Assembly: GCF_001686925.1 (NCBI RefSeq)
Contig: NZ_LVEN01000010.1
Coordinates: 248,001-312,000, forward strand
Length of the DNA: 64,000 nt
Origin: Flavobacterium piscis
GTDB taxonomy: Bacteria > Bacteroidota > Bacteroidia > Flavobacteriales > Flavobacteriaceae
Direction: 5' to 3'
Each line of letters starts with the position of its first letter. The stretch's first letter is position 1. The notes beneath the pieces are model-generated. The model did no database searches and had not been told where the DNA came from. It was given only the letters and a program-made list of their open reading frames with translations. This document shows, piece after piece, positions 31,857 through 39,802 of the stretch. Made by a program: the position numbers and the translations under genes.

Positions 31857-32996
31857 ATGAAAACAAAGTTTATTGCCATTGGGGTAATGGTACTATCACT
31901 TATTATCGTTTCTTATGCTAAGATTAACCCAACGCTTTCTATTTCTGAATTAAAGAGATTATACAGCAGCGGTGATTATCAAAAATGGCCAAAACCAGAA
32001 GTTGATTCGCTTGTTTACGCGCAAGGTTTTGAAGATATAGGAACTCTGGGCCAACCTGAATTTCCTGAAGACAACAAATACACCGAAGAAAAAGCAGCCT
32101 TAGGTAAAGCCCTTTTTTTTGATCCGAGGTTATCCAAATCGGGGCAAATTTCCTGTGCCAATTGCCATGATCCGGAATTAAATTGGGGCGATGCGAGAAG
32201 GGTTTCTTACGGAGAAGGAAGATTACAGGGTATTCGAAATTCTCCGAGTTTGATGAATATCGCTTATGCGAAAGTTTTCTTCTGGGACGGAAGAGCGACA
32301 ACGCTTGAAGACCAGGCAAGCTTTCCTATAAAAGATACCAAAGAGATGAACTTCCATATCGATCTGGCGACCAAAAGGCTGAATAAAATAAAAGGCTACA
32401 AACCTTATTTTCAAAAGGCGTTTGGAAAAGAAAAACTAACTCAGACCGAGATTTTAAAAGCCATTGCTACTTTTGAAAGAACTTTGATAAGCCCGAAAAG
32501 CAGATTCGATAAATTTGTTGCAGGAGATTCTACTCAATTAAACAATAAAGAAGTTGAAGGTTTGCATTTGTTTAGAACCAAAGCACGTTGTATCAATTGC
32601 CATAATACAGCTAATTTCTCTGATAATAAATTCCACAATATTGGTCTAACTTATTACGGAAGAGAATATGAAGATTTAGGCAGATATAACGTAACCGGAA
32701 AAGCAGAAAATGTAGGCGAATTTAAAACGCAATCATTAAGAGGAGTTTCCCAAAACGCGCCTTATATGCACAACGGTTTATTCCCGAATTTGCTTGGTGT
32801 TTTGAATATGTATAATGCAGGAATGCCTCAACCTAAAAGAAAAGAAAGTCAAGCGAACGACACATTATTCCCGACAACTTCCAGATTGATTCAAAAACTA
32901 AAACTGAACCAATCAGAATTAAATGCTTTGGAAGCTTTTATAAGTAGTTTATCAACCGGTGCTTATAAAATGCGCCCGCCGGAATTACCGCAGTAG
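31857..32996 (+). CDS. Di-haem cytochrome c peroxidase (MauG/CcpA family)
   Basis: I chose the ATG at 31857, 2 bp after the preceding stop; it gives a signal or anchor helix (MKTKFIAIGVMVLSLIIVSY). Two CxxCH haem c motifs are present: CANCH at 100-104 and CINCH at 245-249. ALFFDPRLSKSGQISC and SPSLMNIAYAKVFFWDGRA are typical of the family, which reduces hydrogen peroxide or, in MauG relatives, oxidises a protein substrate. Length is 379 aa. Its place in a TonB receptor operon suggests a redox step in uptake, such as changing the state of a metal or freeing it from a carrier. Confidence 0.95.
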   Translation: MKTKFIAIGVMVLSLIIVSYAKINPTLSISELKRLYSSGDYQKWPKPEVDSLVYAQGFEDIGTLGQPEFPEDNKYTEEKAALGKALFFDPRLSKSGQISCANCHDPELNWGDARRVSYGEGRLQGIRNSPSLMNIAYAKVFFWDGRATTLEDQASFPIKDTKEMNFHIDLATKRLNKIKGYKPYFQKAFGKEKLTQTEILKAIATFERTLISPKSRFDKFVAGDSTQLNNKEVEGLHLFRTKARCINCHNTANFSDNKFHNIGLTYYGREYEDLGRYNVTGKAENVGEFKTQSLRGVSQNAPYMHNGLFPNLLGVLNMYNAGMPQPKRKESQANDTLFPTTSRLIQKLKLNQSELNALEAFISSLSTGAYKMRPPELPQ

Positions 32997-33055
32997 TTTT
33001 TTTTAAGAGAAGATAGATAATAGAATAAAGAAAATAGACTTTTATACTTTGAGAT

Positions 33056-33101
33056 AAAAAAAAGAGTCAAGACTAACTTTAATTTCGTCTTGACTCTTTT
33101 T
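33056..33101 (+). terminator. Terminator with flanking inverted repeats
   Basis: AAAAGAGTCAAGAC and GTCTTGACTCTTTT form a perfect stem with a T run. Outside it, AATAGAATAAAGAAAATAGACTTT (33019-33042) and AAAGTCTATTCTCTTTATTC (33117 onward) are inverted arms, extending the structure to about 120 bp. Confidence 0.85.
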
Positions 33102-33151
33102 GTTTATCTATTTTCTAAAGTCTATTCTCTTTATTCTTTATTCTATTCTCT

Positions 33152-33559
33152 TTATTTCACCATCACCCCTTCAACAAACAAAATCGGCACTTCTTCTGTA
33201 TCGTTCTCGTTGATTAAGTTTGATTTGAAAATGAATTTCTTGTCGTACAGTTTATTATCGATAAAGAAAGTTACCATGAATTCGTTGTTTAAAACCAGTA
33301 AACTTTTTTCGACCATTTCGATTTTTACTACCGAAACTGCAGGAACCTCAACAAAGGCGTGACGTAAAACCGAAGTCTTTTTCATTTCGCCATCTATCGT
33401 TCCAAATGCTTTAGAAACGACCATTACGCTGTCTAAATTAAAGTCGCTGTCGTTTACCAAATATGCGTACCACACTTTCTCCATAAAATCGTCGCTCCAT
33501 TCCTGAACAGCGGCAATAAATACGTTTTCTACTTCCGGGATTGTTATATCTGCTTTCAT
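33152..33559 (-). CDS. Conserved-looking protein of unknown function
   Basis: I do not recognise this 135-residue acidic cytoplasmic protein. It has no signal peptide, membrane helix or clear catalytic motif, and predicted strands dominate (KKFIFKSNLI, VPILFVEGVMV). It lies 115 bp downstream of pheS on the same strand and may be cotranscribed with it. Nothing in the sequence suggests a function. Confidence 0.75.
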   Translation of the reverse strand: MKADITIPEVENVFIAAVQEWSDDFMEKVWYAYLVNDSDFNLDSVMVVSKAFGTIDGEMKKTSVLRHAFVEVPAVSVVKIEMVEKSLLVLNNEFMVTFFIDNKLYDKKFIFKSNLINENDTEEVPILFVEGVMVK

Positions 33560-33674
33560 TTTTATTAAATTTTAAAACCTTTGTCAAAGTCTAAACTTCA
33601 ACAAAGGTTTATTGTATTAATGAGAATTATATCTTTCAAAAATTAATCTAAAATCTACAATCTAATATCTAAAA

Positions 33675-34694
33675 TTAAATATTCGCTTTGAATTGCTCTA
33701 AGAAACGAACGTCGTTTTCGTAGAACATACGAATATCGCCAATTTGGTACAATAACATCGCGATACGCTCTACTCCCATTCCGAAAGCAAAACCGTTGAA
33801 TTCGTCCGGATTGATGTCGCAATTTTTAAGAACGTTTGGATCTACCATTCCGCAACCTCCAATTTCTAACCAACCGGTTCCTTTTGTAATACGGTAATCG
33901 GTTTCGGTTTTCAGACCCCAATAGATATCAATTTCGGCACTTGGTTCTGTAAAAGGGAAATACGACGGACGTAAACGAATCTTCGATTTTCCGAACATCT
34001 CTTTGGTGAAATAAAGTAATGTTTGTTTCAAATCGGCAAACGATACGTCTTTGTCAATGTATAAACCTTCAACTTGGTGGAAAATACAGTGCGAACGTGA
34101 CGAAATAGCTTCGTTACGAAATACACGTCCCGGAGAAATCGTACGGATTGGCGGTTTATTGTTTTCCATATAACGCACCTGAACAGATGATGTATGCGTA
34201 CGCAACAACACATCAGGATTGGTCTGAATGAAAAATGTATCCTGCATATCACGCGCCGGATGATATTCCGGTAAGTTCAATGCTGTAAAGTTATGCCAGT
34301 CGTCTTCGATTTCCGGACCTTCGGAAACGTTGAAACCAATATTGGCAAAAATATCTATAATTTGATTTTTAACGATAGAAATCGGGTGACGTGAACCAAT
34401 AATTACCGGTTCTGCAGCACGCGTTAAATCGCCAAACATTCCTTTTACTTCCTGTTTGCTCTCCAGTTCTTCCTGAATAAGACGAACTTTCTCTTCAGCA
34501 ACAGCTTTTAAAGTATTTATTACTTGTCCGAAATCTTTTTTCTGATCGTTTGGAATATTTTTGAACTCTGAAAAAAGTTCTTTCAACAACCCTTTACTAC
34601 CCAAATATTTAATACGGAATTGCTCTAAGGATTCTTTATTTTTATCATTAAAGGCTTTAGCTTCCTCTATATGTTGTTTTATCTTGTCTATCAT
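33675..34694 (-). CDS. pheS: Phenylalanine-tRNA ligase alpha subunit
   Basis: PheS is the catalytic subunit that charges tRNA-Phe with phenylalanine. The N-terminal coiled coil (1 to about 85) is followed by the class II core: motif 2 at [22 protein letters not shown], and motif 3 near the end at [31 protein letters not shown] is characteristic. Length (339 aa) is normal. The beta subunit is not adjacent, as is common in Bacteroidota. A TAAATTTG -7 box lies upstream at 34714-34721. Confidence 0.97.
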   Translation of the reverse strand: MIDKIKQHIEEAKAFNDKNKESLEQFRIKYLGSKGLLKELFSEFKNIPNDQKKDFGQVINTLKAVAEEKVRLIQEELESKQEVKGMFGDLTRAAEPVIIGSRHPISIVKNQIIDIFANIGFNVSEGPEIEDDWHNFTALNLPEYHPARDMQDTFFIQTNPDVLLRTHTSSVQVRYMENNKPPIRTISPGRVFRNEAISSRSHCIFHQVEGLYIDKDVSFADLKQTLLYFTKEMFGKSKIRLRPSYFPFTEPSAEIDIYWGLKTETDYRITKGTGWLEIGGCGMVDPNVLKNCDINPDEFNGFAFGMGVERIAMLLYQIGDIRMFYENDVRFLEQFKANI

Positions 34695-34713
34695 CGATCT
34701 TACTTTGAAGGTG

Positions 34714-34721
34714 CAAATTTA
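34714..34721 (-). promoter_or_regulatory. -7 box (TAAATTTG) of pheS
   Basis: On the minus strand TAAATTTG followed by CACC matches TAnnTTTG, 19 bp before the pheS ATG. No convincing -33 TTG is visible. Confidence 0.55.
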
Positions 34722-34779
34722 AGGATTTTGTTCTAAGTATGAGTTCTAAAATTTAAAGTTTCCTTTCAAATTCATGAAT

Positions 34780-35307
34780 CTATCTTATCAAACTAATTTT
34801 ATATTCTATTTGTTTCACTTTTTCCAGCCAAAAAGTTATTCCTTCCTCGTTTTTAATAATTTCTTTTTTATGTTTTGATGCTACTTTATCCAGTTCAGCC
34901 CAGCTTTTATTCCATTCTTTATCTTTCTCGATTTTATTTGTTGGTTCTGTTCTGGAACGCCAAAAATCAATATTTTTAAGATAAGTCGTTTTTAAATCTT
35001 CAAAATACTCAATTATCTTTTCTTTAGAATTAGGAATATAACCCGGTCCGCTGCAGCCACAGGAATGAAAAGCGATTCCAACAGAATACAAACTTTTCAT
35101 ATGTTCCCATTTTTTGAGATCGTCTTTTTTGGGCGATTCAAAATCAAGTCCCATACTCGCCATTAAGTCCCCGCATTCCGGACATTTTGCTTCCTGAACT
35201 GATTTTTCCCCTCTTTGTATGTCATTCATCAATCTTCTTTTAAATGTCTTTCGACAATTAAAACAAGCATAATGCGGTTTATAAGAAACCATTGCATATC
35301 TACACAT
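34780..35307 (-). CDS. Zinc-ribbon-like protein of unknown function
   Basis: This 175-residue protein begins with a probable zinc ribbon: CFNCRKTF (C15 and C18) and CPECGDLM (about 42-45) supply four cysteines. A second cysteine cluster, HSCGCSGPGYIP, lies near residue 82. The C-terminal half is charged and helical (EWNKSWAELDKVASKHKKEI). There is no signal peptide. I do not recognise the family. A nucleic-acid or metal-binding role is possible but not shown. It is a single gene between repeats. Confidence 0.75.
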   Translation of the reverse strand: MCRYAMVSYKPHYACFNCRKTFKRRLMNDIQRGEKSVQEAKCPECGDLMASMGLDFESPKKDDLKKWEHMKSLYSVGIAFHSCGCSGPGYIPNSKEKIIEYFEDLKTTYLKNIDFWRSRTEPTNKIEKDKEWNKSWAELDKVASKHKKEIIKNEEGITFWLEKVKQIEYKISLIR

Positions 35308-35317
35308 CTTTTTATCA

Positions 35318-35397
35318 GTTTTCAGTCGCAGTTTTCGGTCTCAGTTTCAGTTTGCAGTTTAATTGGTACTGAAAACTGAAACTGCGACTGAAAACTA
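35318..35397. repeat. Inverted repeat AGTTTTCAGTCGCAGTTTTC
   Basis: A CAGTCGCAGT-type sequence at 35321 is matched by ACTGAAACTGCGACTGAAAACT at the right end. Shorter relatives are at 21919-21960 and 25846-25872. It fills the gap between two small genes. Confidence 0.65.
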
Positions 35398-35402
35398 AAA
35401 AA

Positions 35403-35759
35403 CTATTCAATAAGTTCTCTTTCTAAAAAATAATTCACAATGGCTTCTTTCATCAAAACCGATTGTTCTCCTGCTTTTAGTGCCGGTAATTCTTCTTTTA
35501 CTTTGTAATGCGGCCATCCATCAGCATCAAAAAAATCGAATTCATAAAACCCGTAAGGCTCTAATAATCGGCAAATGGCGATGTGCATCAGGTTTAATTT
35601 TTCATCTTTTTTGAATTCGCGGTGTACTTTTCCGAGTTCCTGAACTCCAATTAGGTAAATTATGGCATCTAAATCTAAGTCTTCTCCTTGCGAAAACTGA
35701 TTAGATAGTATATCGACGAGCTTTTCCCATCGCTCTTTTAGTTGTGTATCTCTGGACAT
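35403..35759 (-). CDS. Conserved-looking flavobacterial protein of unknown function
   Basis: This 118-residue acidic protein is mostly helical in prediction: LKERWEKLVDILSNQFSQG, LDAIIYLIGVQELGK and LMHIAICRLLEPYG. It has no membrane segment or signal peptide. I do not recognise a named domain. It is separated from its neighbours by repeats on both sides and is probably transcribed alone. Confidence 0.78.
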   Translation of the reverse strand: MSRDTQLKERWEKLVDILSNQFSQGEDLDLDAIIYLIGVQELGKVHREFKKDEKLNLMHIAICRLLEPYGFYEFDFFDADGWPHYKVKEELPALKAGEQSVLMKEAIVNYFLERELIE

Positions 35760-36071
35760 TTTTATTTGTGGATTTTAGATTTTAGATTTCAGATTGAAGA
35801 ACGATTTAAAGATTATTTAAACTTAATTCCTACTATCATAGCTCTAAAATTATTAAGGCAAAGATAGGAAGTTCAAATCCAAAGACCTAAAATTAAAGAT
35901 TTCTCATACATTATAATAAATGAGCCATGGATTTAGCGGGTTCAGCAGATTAACGCAGGTTTCTTTTTTTGTGTTGTAAATCCTTTATTACATATAAACA
36001 AAACCTCAGCCTAAATCATTAAACTATTTTTAATCTGTGTTAATCCGTTGAATCCGTATAATCTGTGGGCT
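35760..36071. repeat. Gene-free stretch with AT repeats and a GGATTTAGCGGGTT palindrome
   Basis: The first part (35765-35800) has repeated GATTTTAGATTT sequence. At 35926-35961 ATGGATTTAGCGGGTTCAGC and AGATTAACGCAGG are matched by the inverse at 36030-36071 (AATCTGTGTTAATCCGTTGA, AATCTGTGGGC). This is another member of the dispersed inverted-repeat group. No gene is seen. Confidence 0.6.
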
Positions 36072-36120
36072 ATCAAAACTTACTCAAAAACTTTTGCCCG
36101 CCGGAAGCAGATAATTCTTT

Positions 36121-36128
36121 TATATTTG
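36121..36128 (+). promoter_or_regulatory. -7 box (TATATTTG) of the CvpA-like gene
   Basis: TATATTTG followed by CGCC matches TAnnTTTG, 12 bp before the ATG. The nearest upstream TTTG (36093-36096) is 24 bp away, longer than usual. Confidence 0.55.
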
Positions 36129-36140
36129 CGCCTTAATTAA

Positions 36141-36707
36141 ATGAAAACAGAAACCATGAGTTTTTTTGATATTATTGTTGCTGCTCTTTTGGCTTTTAGT
36201 TTGTATAAAGGAATCCAAAACGGTCTTTTTGTAGAAATCGCTTCGTTTATTTCGTTATTGTTGGGGATTTATATTGCTATTAAATTCTCTTCGTTTATGA
36301 AGGAACTCATCATGAAACATGTTTCGTGGAATCCGAACACGATTCAGGTTACGGCTTTTATCCTGACCTTTATTCTGGTCGTAATTGGCGTTTATTTCTT
36401 AGCCAAAATTCTTACCGGAATTGCTGATTTTGCTTTTCTGGGATGGGCGAACAAACAGGGCGGAGGTTTCTTTAGAATCTTAAAAACGATCCTGATCATG
36501 AGTATTTTTATTGCTCTTTTTGAGAAAATGAACTTCAATGAAACTTTTGCTAAAAAAGAAACTCTCGATAAGTATTATTTTTATAATCCGATAAAAAAAG
36601 TAGCGGCTTTTGTTTATCCTTCAATTGAGAAATGGTACGATACTTTTAAAGAACATGCTAAAAGTTCTGAAGAGAAGTCAAATAAAACTACTACTGAAAA
36701 GGAATAA
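36141..36707 (+). CDS. CvpA family membrane protein
   Basis: This 188-residue protein has four membrane helices at about 8-24, 29-47, 64-88 and 108-126, with the CvpA pattern FFDIIVAALLAFSLYKGIQNG at its start. The tail after residue 165 is highly charged and Ser/Glu/Lys-rich. CvpA was linked to colicin V export and purine operons in E. coli and more recently to bile-salt and envelope stress. It appears to be a single gene here. A start at M6 (36156) is equally possible. Confidence 0.88.
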   Translation: MKTETMSFFDIIVAALLAFSLYKGIQNGLFVEIASFISLLLGIYIAIKFSSFMKELIMKHVSWNPNTIQVTAFILTFILVVIGVYFLAKILTGIADFAFLGWANKQGGGFFRILKTILIMSIFIALFEKMNFNETFAKKETLDKYYFYNPIKKVAAFVYPSIEKWYDTFKEHAKSSEEKSNKTTTEKE

Positions 36708-37011
36708 TTGAATTGTAAGGCTGATCGAAGTCGAAGTCCTTTATATAAAACAAGCCTGCGACTTCGCTCAGGATGACATTAGTTTTCAAAAGAAATTAAG
36801 TCCCAGAGGGACGAAATATTTATAGAAAATTTATAAATGTACCAACATAAAACCCCAGCGGGGTGGAATATAATATGTCGCTCCGATGGAGCTTGATTTA
36901 CCAAACGTAACATTATTTGCTATAAATATACCGCTCCGATGGAGCTTAAAAATGTAAATCTAACAATTCCAATACCGAAAATTTGTAAAAAAGAACAAAC
37001 TCCTTATAGCG
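36708..37011. repeat. Gene-free stretch with CGGAG-type palindromic repeats
   Basis: At 36724-36778 a GAAGTCGAAGTC...GCGACTTCGCTCAGGATGACA repeat occurs. From 36800 to 36949 there are TCCCAGAGGGA, CCCCAGCGGGG, GCTCCGATGGAGC and a second GCTCCGATGGAGC, separated by TATTTATAGAAAA-like spacers. The same layout is seen at 7919-8085. I see no gene. Confidence 0.7.
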
Positions 37012-37044
37012 AAACCCGACAGGTTTTAAAAACATGTCGGGTTT
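37012..37044 (-). terminator. Terminator-like hairpin at the end of the xyloglucan locus
   Basis: AAACCCGACAGGTTTT and ACATGTCGGGTTT are inverted arms; it is a second copy of the hairpin at 3083-3116. It lies 27 bp beyond the GH95 stop codon and probably ends the locus. Confidence 0.6.
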
Positions 37045-37070
37045 GACAAAGATTGCGTTTAGAATATCTT

Positions 37071-39476
37071 TTACCAGTTCACTTCTAGTTTTTCTCCTTT
37101 TTTCAACGTGATATTTTGTTTTTTATCTCCAAAAATCAAAGTCGTTTTTCCTCCTGTTTTAGATGAAACCGTCACTTTTTTCAGGATTTTATTTTCCCAA
37201 TTCATTTCGATTTCAAATCCGCCACGGGCGCAAATTCCTTTTACTGATCCCGTTTCCCAGGCATCCGGTAAAGCGGGTAATAATCTGATTTCGTTTTCGT
37301 TAGATTGAACCAACATTTCGGCAACGGCTGCGGCTCCGCCAAAATTTCCATCAATTTGAAATGGCGGATGCGCGTCGAATAAATTCGGGTACGTTCCTCC
37401 TCCTCTTCTTGGTTTTTCGGTTTTCTTTCCGTCAGGATCTACGTAACGCAATAATTCCCTGAACATTTTATAGGCACGATTTCCGTCCCAAAGTCTTGCC
37501 CAAAGATTGATTCTCCAGCCTTTTGACCAACCTGTGGTTTCGTCGCCTTTTATTTCCAGAGTCTTTTTTGAAGCTGCGGCTAAATCAGGCGTTTTCTCTG
37601 GCGTGATATGATCTCCGGGGAATAGTCCGAACAATTGCGATTGATGACGGTGCTTGGGATCTTTATCTTCCCAATCGAAATACCATTCCTGAAGATTTCC
37701 TTTTTTACCAATTTGATACGGATGCAATTTTGAAAGTGCTGTTTCTAGTTTTCCTCTAAAATCGGCATCAGTATTTAAGGCTTTCGAAGCTTTTATCGTT
37801 TTGTCAAAACATTCTCTTGTCATGGCCAAATCAGCCGTTCCTCCATACAGGGTTGCGCCAACAAAACCATCTGGTGTCAGGTATTGATTTTCGGGTGATG
37901 TGGATGGCGATGTGATTAGATTTCCGTTTTTATCGGTTACCATCCATCCTAAAAGAAATTCAGCTGCACCTTTCATTAACGGATAACCTTCATTTTTTAA
38001 ATAGGCTTTATCCTGTGTAAAAATATAATGCTCCCAAATATGCGTGCTTAACCATGCGCCAGCAAGTGGCCAACATGCCCACATTGGATCTTCTTTCCCG
38101 AATTGCCCCACCGGATTTGTCATGGCCCAGATATCAGAATTGTGCGCTGCTGCCCAGCCTTTATCAACTCCGTAAAAAGTCTTTGCGGTTACTTTTCCGG
38201 TTACCGAAAGATTTTTTATAAATCCTAAAAGTGGCAAATGCATTTCTGAAAGATTAGTGTTTTCGGCCAGCCAATAGTTTTCTTCCAGATTGATATTCAT
38301 GGTATAATTACTACTCCACGGCGGATTTAAATGCGGATTCCAGATTCCTTGCAAATTGGCCGGAACGCCCAAAGTTCTCGAACTGCTTATGAGCAAATAA
38401 CGTCCGAAATTGAAATAGAGAATTTCGAGGTTTTTATCTTCTTTTCCGTCAGCGTAACGCAATAAACGTTCGTCTGTTGGTAAATCCGGAGCGGTTGTTT
38501 TGCCTAAATCTAAAGTGACACGATTGTAGAATTTTTGATAATCTTTTGTATGGTTTTCTTTTAACTGATCGAATGATTTTGCGAATGATTTATTGAGATT
38601 TTGCAACGCAATTGATACATCATCTAAACCTTCGGTAGCTGGATTTTTGTCGAAACCATTAAAACTTGTGGCAACAGCAACATAAATAATGGCTTCTGTG
38701 GCATCTCTTAAACTTAGAGATTCTCTGGAACTTGTAACTTTCCCGTCTGTTTTTTTGATTTGAACTAAAGTTGTAAATCGTGTTCCTCTTTCTTTTGCTT
38801 CAAGATATTTTGGCAAAACAGTATATCCGGCATTTTCATGAATTGGTGCGGAACCTTTCATTACCAGAATATTGCTTCTTACTTCGACATTTGATTTTAA
38901 GAGACTCTTAAAATTAACATCAAAATTTAAAGCTCCTTTGTGATCACTTGTCAATTTGATGATCATAATTTGATCCGGAGCCGAAACAAAATATTCACGG
39001 GTAAATTTCACACCGTTTAACTCGTAACTTACTTTTGATATGGCGTTCGAAAGATCCAGTTCTCTGCAATAATTCAGCGCTTTTCCTTTTTCGGAATTAT
39101 TGATTTCTAATGTTCCTAAAGGCGCAAATGATTCTGAGTTTTTTCCCTGAATTTTTTTATTAAGTTCTTCGGCTAGTTTGTAATTTTCGTTTTTGAGTGC
39201 TTCCCGAATGGCCGGAATGTTTTTGTAAGCTTCGGGATTCATTTTGGCATTTACGGGTTCGCCCGACCAAAGAGTCGCATCGTTCAGATAAATTTTATCT
39301 GAGTTTGCTCCGCCAAAAACGGTTGCTCCCATTTTTCCGTTTCCTAACACTAAACTTTCTTCGAAGAATTCTGCGGGTTGATTGTACCACAAAACATGAC
39401 TGGATTGTGCCGTCATGTTTGTACAGAAAGAAGCTAATAGTACAATGAAGAATATTTTTATGAGGTTTGATTTCAT
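37071..39476 (-). CDS. Glycoside hydrolase family 95 (alpha-L-fucosidase type)
   Basis: After a signal peptide (1-23) the GH95 N-terminal beta-domain starts with SHVLWYNQPAEFFEESLVLG. The (alpha/alpha)6 barrel includes NLEENYWLAENTNLSE, SPSTSPENQY and GWSKGWRINLWARLWDG, and IDGNFGGAAAVAEML near the C-terminus. GH95 enzymes invert alpha-1,2-fucosyl or alpha-L-galactosyl linkages. In a xyloglucan locus this would remove terminal fucose from galactosylated side chains. The 801 aa length is normal. It is the last gene of the locus. Confidence 0.93.
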   Translation of the reverse strand: MKSNLIKIFFIVLLASFCTNMTAQSSHVLWYNQPAEFFEESLVLGNGKMGATVFGGANSDKIYLNDATLWSGEPVNAKMNPEAYKNIPAIREALKNENYKLAEELNKKIQGKNSESFAPLGTLEINNSEKGKALNYCRELDLSNAISKVSYELNGVKFTREYFVSAPDQIMIIKLTSDHKGALNFDVNFKSLLKSNVEVRSNILVMKGSAPIHENAGYTVLPKYLEAKERGTRFTTLVQIKKTDGKVTSSRESLSLRDATEAIIYVAVATSFNGFDKNPATEGLDDVSIALQNLNKSFAKSFDQLKENHTKDYQKFYNRVTLDLGKTTAPDLPTDERLLRYADGKEDKNLEILYFNFGRYLLISSSRTLGVPANLQGIWNPHLNPPWSSNYTMNINLEENYWLAENTNLSEMHLPLLGFIKNLSVTGKVTAKTFYGVDKGWAAAHNSDIWAMTNPVGQFGKEDPMWACWPLAGAWLSTHIWEHYIFTQDKAYLKNEGYPLMKGAAEFLLGWMVTDKNGNLITSPSTSPENQYLTPDGFVGATLYGGTADLAMTRECFDKTIKASKALNTDADFRGKLETALSKLHPYQIGKKGNLQEWYFDWEDKDPKHRHQSQLFGLFPGDHITPEKTPDLAAASKKTLEIKGDETTGWSKGWRINLWARLWDGNRAYKMFRELLRYVDPDGKKTEKPRRGGGTYPNLFDAHPPFQIDGNFGGAAAVAEMLVQSNENEIRLLPALPDAWETGSVKGICARGGFEIEMNWENKILKKVTVSSKTGGKTTLIFGDKKQNITLKKGEKLEVNW

Positions 39477-39675
39477 GTATTCTTTTTTGATTTTGAATTA
39501 ATACGGTTTAAATATGCTAATCTCGCGTACAACGGATTGAAATCCGTTGCTACAATATAGCTCGTTCCTCCGGAAATTTTGAAAGAGCCTTTGGCTTCGA
39601 TTATTTTGTAGGGATGGATTTTAATTCATCTGAATGATAGCAATATCCAAATTTATAAAAATAAACATCTCGTTT
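39477..39675. repeat. Gene-free stretch with ACGGATTGAAATCCGT-type repeats
   Basis: ACGGATTGAAATCCGTTGCTACAA is a partly palindromic repeat at 39530-39553. A related GTAGGGATGGATTTTAATTCAT is at 39610-39631. No gene or promoter is seen. The structured element described separately begins just after. Confidence 0.5.
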
Positions 39676-39798
39676 AACCCTTTTGCGTGAGGGATAGAGC
39701 TAAGCTACCGCAGTAGCAGTGATAGCCCGACCGTATTTGCGAAAGGCGCACATAAGCGGTTTGTTAAGTAGCGCCTTTTGTAAATACGGTCACGCCCA
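39676..39798. ncRNA. Putative structured RNA or repeat element, copy 2
   Basis: It shares TTTGCGTGAGGGAT, GATAGCCCG and ACGCCCA in the same order as copy 1 at 4048-4200. A long hairpin at 39729-39791 pairs GACCGTATTT with AAATACGGTC and AAAGGCGC with GCGCCTTT, across a small internal loop. A smaller hairpin, AGCTA/TAGCT-like with GCTACcgcaGTAGC, lies at 39704-39717. It is between the GH95 and acetylesterase genes. The transcribed strand is unknown. Confidence 0.5.
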
Positions 39799-39802
39799 AA
39801 TA

